This document shows, in pieces, positions 60,496 through 64,000 of a stretch of DNA of 64,000 nt (the stretch's first letter is position 1; every line of letters starts with the position of its first letter). Position numbers and translations under genes: made by a program. Where the stretch lies: the NCBI GenBank assembly GCA_030052745.1, contig JANBVO010000007.1, forward strand, positions 682,001 to 746,000. Direction: 5' to 3'. Source of the DNA: Pleurostoma richardsiae. Its lineage: Eukaryota > Ascomycota > Sordariomycetes > Calosphaeriales > Pleurostomataceae. The notes under the pieces were generated by a model. The model was not told the DNA's origin. It did no database searches and saw only the letters and a program-made list of their open reading frames with translations.

Positions 60496-62610
60496 ACCAT
60501 TAATAAAGCTATTGCTAGCTTGAAAATCAGGCCCCGCGGTTTAAGGTAGGAGGTAGGTATAAACACCGTCACCTTCAGACCCTGTAAAGTATGGCGGTGT
60601 GAAGTGGATTGTATTATGTAAGGCACAGCGGGGAAGAGAGCACTCAGTGGGGACTTTTAGTAATTTGTACTCCTTTCGCAGCAGCAGATGCTCCCACATG
60701 ACAGCTCCGGCAGACCGTGTCTCGCTAGCTCCTCTGTGCCTGGCCGTGCTGTCCAATAGTGTGTGGCCGAAGGGGTTGGCCTTACCTTTCCAAGTGCTTG
60801 TCGATTGACGCGATCTCTGGTGTACCTCCATGGCGTGCCGTAGGTGCACCTAACTAGTTATTGTAAAGCTTCACGTCAGGAGTGGCCCGTTATGACGGAT
60901 ACGTCAAGGAGCTTAAGGAACGTCGGAATGGCGCAGCGGAGCCTACAGGTATATAATGTCATTGCGTTTCCCCTCGTCGAAGCATCTCAGGTACTGTCGG
61001 CTGGATACATGCCTACCTGAGGTAACTTGCCTTCGACCGAAATCTGTGCTCGCCGCAAGTTGCAGCTTCCCGGGTCGTGAAGGGCTGCCGAATCTCAGCG
61101 GTTTGCTAGGTAGGTGCCTCTTAGCACTGCTCACCTGACCTCAGTGCCTGACAGTCGTCGCTCTCACTTAGGTACTCAAGCTTTCCTGGCATTTACGGCA
61201 AGCATACCGAGAAAGAAATACCTACTCCTTCAAGCTCTCCCGGACAGTCTTTCCTGAAGGTTCAATCGAGGTAGGTTGCCTGACACATTCTTTTCCCCTC
61301 TCATCTGCGCGCTCACATAACGAGAGCATCGCGTACCTGAGCGGCGCCTTCCCGGGTTGTGTACGCTGGTACATGTCTATTTTCGGCGCGGCTATGGACC
61401 GGGGCTAGGCCCCCCCTTTCCCACCCACCTACCTAAGGCGGTCCCTTGCATTGACACATCCCGTCATCCTCAACTATATCACTCCGTACGATGTCCGCGT
61501 ACCGTGCTTCGTATACCGCTCTAATACGGCACTAGGGAAGCACAGTCGTCAATTGGGCCGATCCAAGCTGGTCGGGTTTTCCCATATCAAGAGATCGAAG
61601 AAGGCGAGCCTGAGTCACACACGGCTGCATTCCAGATAAGGTCGCCGGTTAGTCTCGGCCCCACCTCGTCTCTCCCATTTTCTCATCGCAACTTTCGGTG
61701 AGACAGTGGTAACCATTGACTTGGTTATCTATCATAGTACGGAACTACGGGATATTAATACCCACAGGTACCTGCATACTCCTCACCGCAGGAACCGGCC
61801 CAGATACGACGCATGTACTTTGACTGGCTGCCACTGCTGGCGACTATCTAGGCTGACTATCTAGGCGACTGCAAGGTTTTGCAACCGCTCAGCACCGGAG
61901 CTGCCACCCTGACGACGAGGACGACTTGTTCTCACCCACTCCAAGTGCCTCTACCAAAGCCAACAAACCTGGGTGCTCACTGAGAGGTACGTGGTCGCGC
62001 TGTGTTCTCCAGATTCAATCTGTTGGACACTGTTGTGTTTTCGCCTTATCTTCCCATATGCTTTGTCTTCGGGCGGTGAGGCAAAGCTCCTCTGTACCAC
62101 GACCGAACTGAGGGCCGCGCTGGCGATGGGGCTTTCTCGCAAGAGCACACGGGCATCATGACGCCCAGAACTGATGCCCCTAGTGAGGTCTCTGGTCTTA
62201 CATCCGGCTGCTCGCCTGCGCGGGTTCTCGCACCCGACTGACCTAGTCGTGAGCGTGCTTTGCCTTATCCGTTCATCCGATACGAGACATTCAACGACGC
62301 CTCGACCACTCTTTGCAGTTGTACGGTGTCCACTGCTTCAGTGGCTGCTAAAGATAGGCACTGCTAGTAGTACTAGTATGCCCTGTCTGAGACCCTAGCA
62401 TTTCCGAGCAACACCAGTGGCACGTACAGTACATATGTCTCCTCGATACATGTTCCGCTCCGTTGACGGTTCCGTCTTGTTTCCCTCGTTTGTGAGCCAG
62501 CCCGCCCCGTGCAGCGTAGGCAGTGGCCACGCTCCCCATAGGCCTCAGCTATAGCGCGATACTTCTCTCCTACCACACTCTTTTGCATCTCTCTTGGTGT
62601 CTCTTAAATT

Positions 62611-64000
62611 ATGCCTCCGATGCTGGCCCTCAAGACTGCTGACCTGCCATTGGCCAGGTTTCCTGATTACACTGATTCCCTGTGCTTGCCTGGCGAGGCC
62701 GTTGTCGACGGCATGACGCCGACCCCCACGCTCAGCCCGAGCAAGAAGCTCCCAGGCGAAAGACTCAAGGATGATCCCACCCGGCACCCCTCTCCCCAAC
62801 CTACACACTTCAGCGTGCCCTTGCTCTCGAGGGCGAACGGCAATGGACACCGGGTGTTACGCTCCGCCACAGTCGGATATGTGGCTCCGGAATTCAAAGG
62901 CAAGGCCGAACAGATGAAACAGGGTGAGTTTTCCTAATGCTGGCGACGATCGACTGGTTCTGGCTGACGGCTATTAGTGCGGAGTGAGATACTCGACGCT
63001 GGCTGGATTCCGGAGAAGCTCGTCGATTCGCAGATTGCGTGGTTTTACAACGAGCTCGGTATAGACGATGTCTATTTTGAACTTGAGCGGCCGAACGTCA
63101 TTGCTGACCACATCACATCTCTTTATGCTGCTAAGGTCGCAGCACATTCACGCCAGGGTAAACGCCAGGAAATACGACTTGATATGGAGGCAGGCGATCA
63201 CGCCATCTACATCGACACAAGCGAGCCTGGGAAGAGCGCAATTGGCGGACCTCGCTACGAGACGAGACTGGAGTCTAAATACCTGGATGGCAGTGACTAC
63301 AGCAAGAGATTTCGGGTCGAGACCTTTCGTTCTCCGGGCTTGCTGGGAGGCAGCAGCGATTCCAAGGCAACTCTCCGATGCTATTTTGTCTACCAGTGCC
63401 AATTTGTCGACACGGCTGCCCATCCTCACGAAAGTCGCCTGGAAATCATCAGCGACCGTATGTTCCTCGCTAAAGCCACCAGAAACACCAAGCAGATATA
63501 CCAGGAGATTATCGAGCTCGCCGTTAACCGAACTGGTCCCGTCATAGAGGTGTTCGACATTGAAGCCTCTCAGGAGAAGCGTCTGGTAGTCGCCTTCCGC
63601 TCGCGGACTGCTCGCGGACTATTCAGCGCCCTGAGTGACCTTTATCATTATTACGGTGTCACCAGCACCCGCAAGTACGTCGAGCAGTTTTCCAACGGCA
63701 TTACTGTAATGAGCATCTACTTGCGGCCAGCCAGCAACCTTGAGGCCAAGTATCCACCCATTGAACAGTCTATCCATCAGATCACCAAAGAGATATCTCT
63801 GCTCTATTGTATCCCTCAGAACAAGCTCCACGACCTTTTCGCGTCTGGAGAGCTAAGCCTTCAGGAAGCCATCTATGGCCACTGCGTCTGGGTTTTCGTG
63901 CAGCATTTCCTGAATCGCCTCGGTTCTGAATACGCGTCACTGAAGGAGGCCCTGGACCCCCAAAAGACCGTCCACGCAGAAATCTTGTCGAAGCTGAAGA
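62611..64000 (+). CDS. GDH2: NAD-specific glutamate dehydrogenase, 5' part
   Basis: Catalyses oxidative deamination of glutamate to 2-oxoglutarate and ammonium with NAD+, a central step when amino acids are used as nitrogen or carbon source. Exon 1 is 62611-62923 and exon 2 runs from 62978 to the window edge; the 54-nt intron (GTGAGT donor, TAG acceptor) joins MKQ/VRSEILDAGWIP in phase. The 445 visible residues cover the regulatory N-terminal region of the large (about 1000-aa) fungal NAD-GDH: WFYNELGIDDVYFE, ITSLYAAKV, DLYHYYGVTSTRKYVEQF and QEAIYGHCVWVFVQHF. The Rossmann and glutamate-binding domains lie beyond the window. The start at 62611 (MPPMLALKTADLP) follows a pyrimidine-rich leader. 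Yeast GDH2, Neurospora gdh-1 and Aspergillus gdhB are the named counterparts. The gene is cut by the window, not truncated in the genome as far as can be seen. Confidence 0.93.

Larger units (their letters stand above)
59604..62610. other. Intergenic between the LPMO-like and NAD-GDH genes
   Basis: 3 kb without a supportable gene. It holds a repeat remnant and an AT-rich patch (59824-60500, separate entries), more TACCTAGGTA-type words near 61000-61450, and a pyrimidine-rich leader near 62560-62600 before the GDH start. Small frames on both strands at 60541-62588 lack domains. Confidence 0.5.

Noticed and set aside
63068-63547. Plus-strand frame of 159 codons
   Set aside because: It is an out-of-frame shadow of the NAD-GDH exon, whose own frame is open to the window edge.

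Overview
The window is fungal nuclear DNA from a filamentous ascomycete, most likely a Sordariomycete. The evidence is short introns of about 50-140 nt with GTRNGY donors and CTAAC-type branch sites, fungal-only gene families, and a repeat block carrying the footprint of repeat-induced point mutation (RIP). Genus cannot be fixed from the sequence.

Layout. (1) 1-20.98 kb is GC-balanced and gene-bearing. It holds a GPI-anchored yapsin-like aspartic protease (736-2375, +), a decayed small gene (3267-3773, -), an alpha-arrestin with PPxY-type motifs (3988-6603, -), a seven-exon BRE4/FUSC-type membrane transporter (10009-13718, +) and a C2H2 plus fungal_trans transcription factor (15350-19079, -). 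(2) About 20.98-58.23 kb is one AT-rich, host-gene-free island built from nested transposons. Terminal repeats and target-site duplications resolve it. A Gypsy family here called A occurs in at least five pieces. A reversed A copy (A3) was hit by Gypsy element B (31423-49089, duplication TAAAA) and by Gypsy element C (49381-57140, duplication GTTAA). B in turn carries a full-length A copy (A2, 37229-47763) and a Copia solo LTR (36681-37026, duplication CTTAC). A Copia element (23651-29160) and the 3' part of a hAT DNA transposon occupy the left side. CpA/TpG are strongly depleted while CpG is kept, which is the RIP signature. (3) About 58.23-64 kb is again GC-balanced. It holds a small secreted protein with the histidine-brace layout of a lytic polysaccharide monooxygenase (58765-59603, +), a second small AT-rich remnant (about 59.8-60.5 kb), and the 5' part of NAD-specific glutamate dehydrogenase (62611 to the window edge, +).

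The host genes do not form an obvious pathway or biosynthetic cluster; they look like ordinary chromosomal neighbours either side of a heterochromatin block. That block (about 37 kb, no host genes, mutated nested retroelements) is the most notable object here and is a candidate regional centromere or constitutive heterochromatin island. A second notable item is a long third coding-like region between pol and the 3' LTR of element A2. Exon joins were derived by hand from frame continuity and splice consensus; family names rest on recognised motifs and no search was run.
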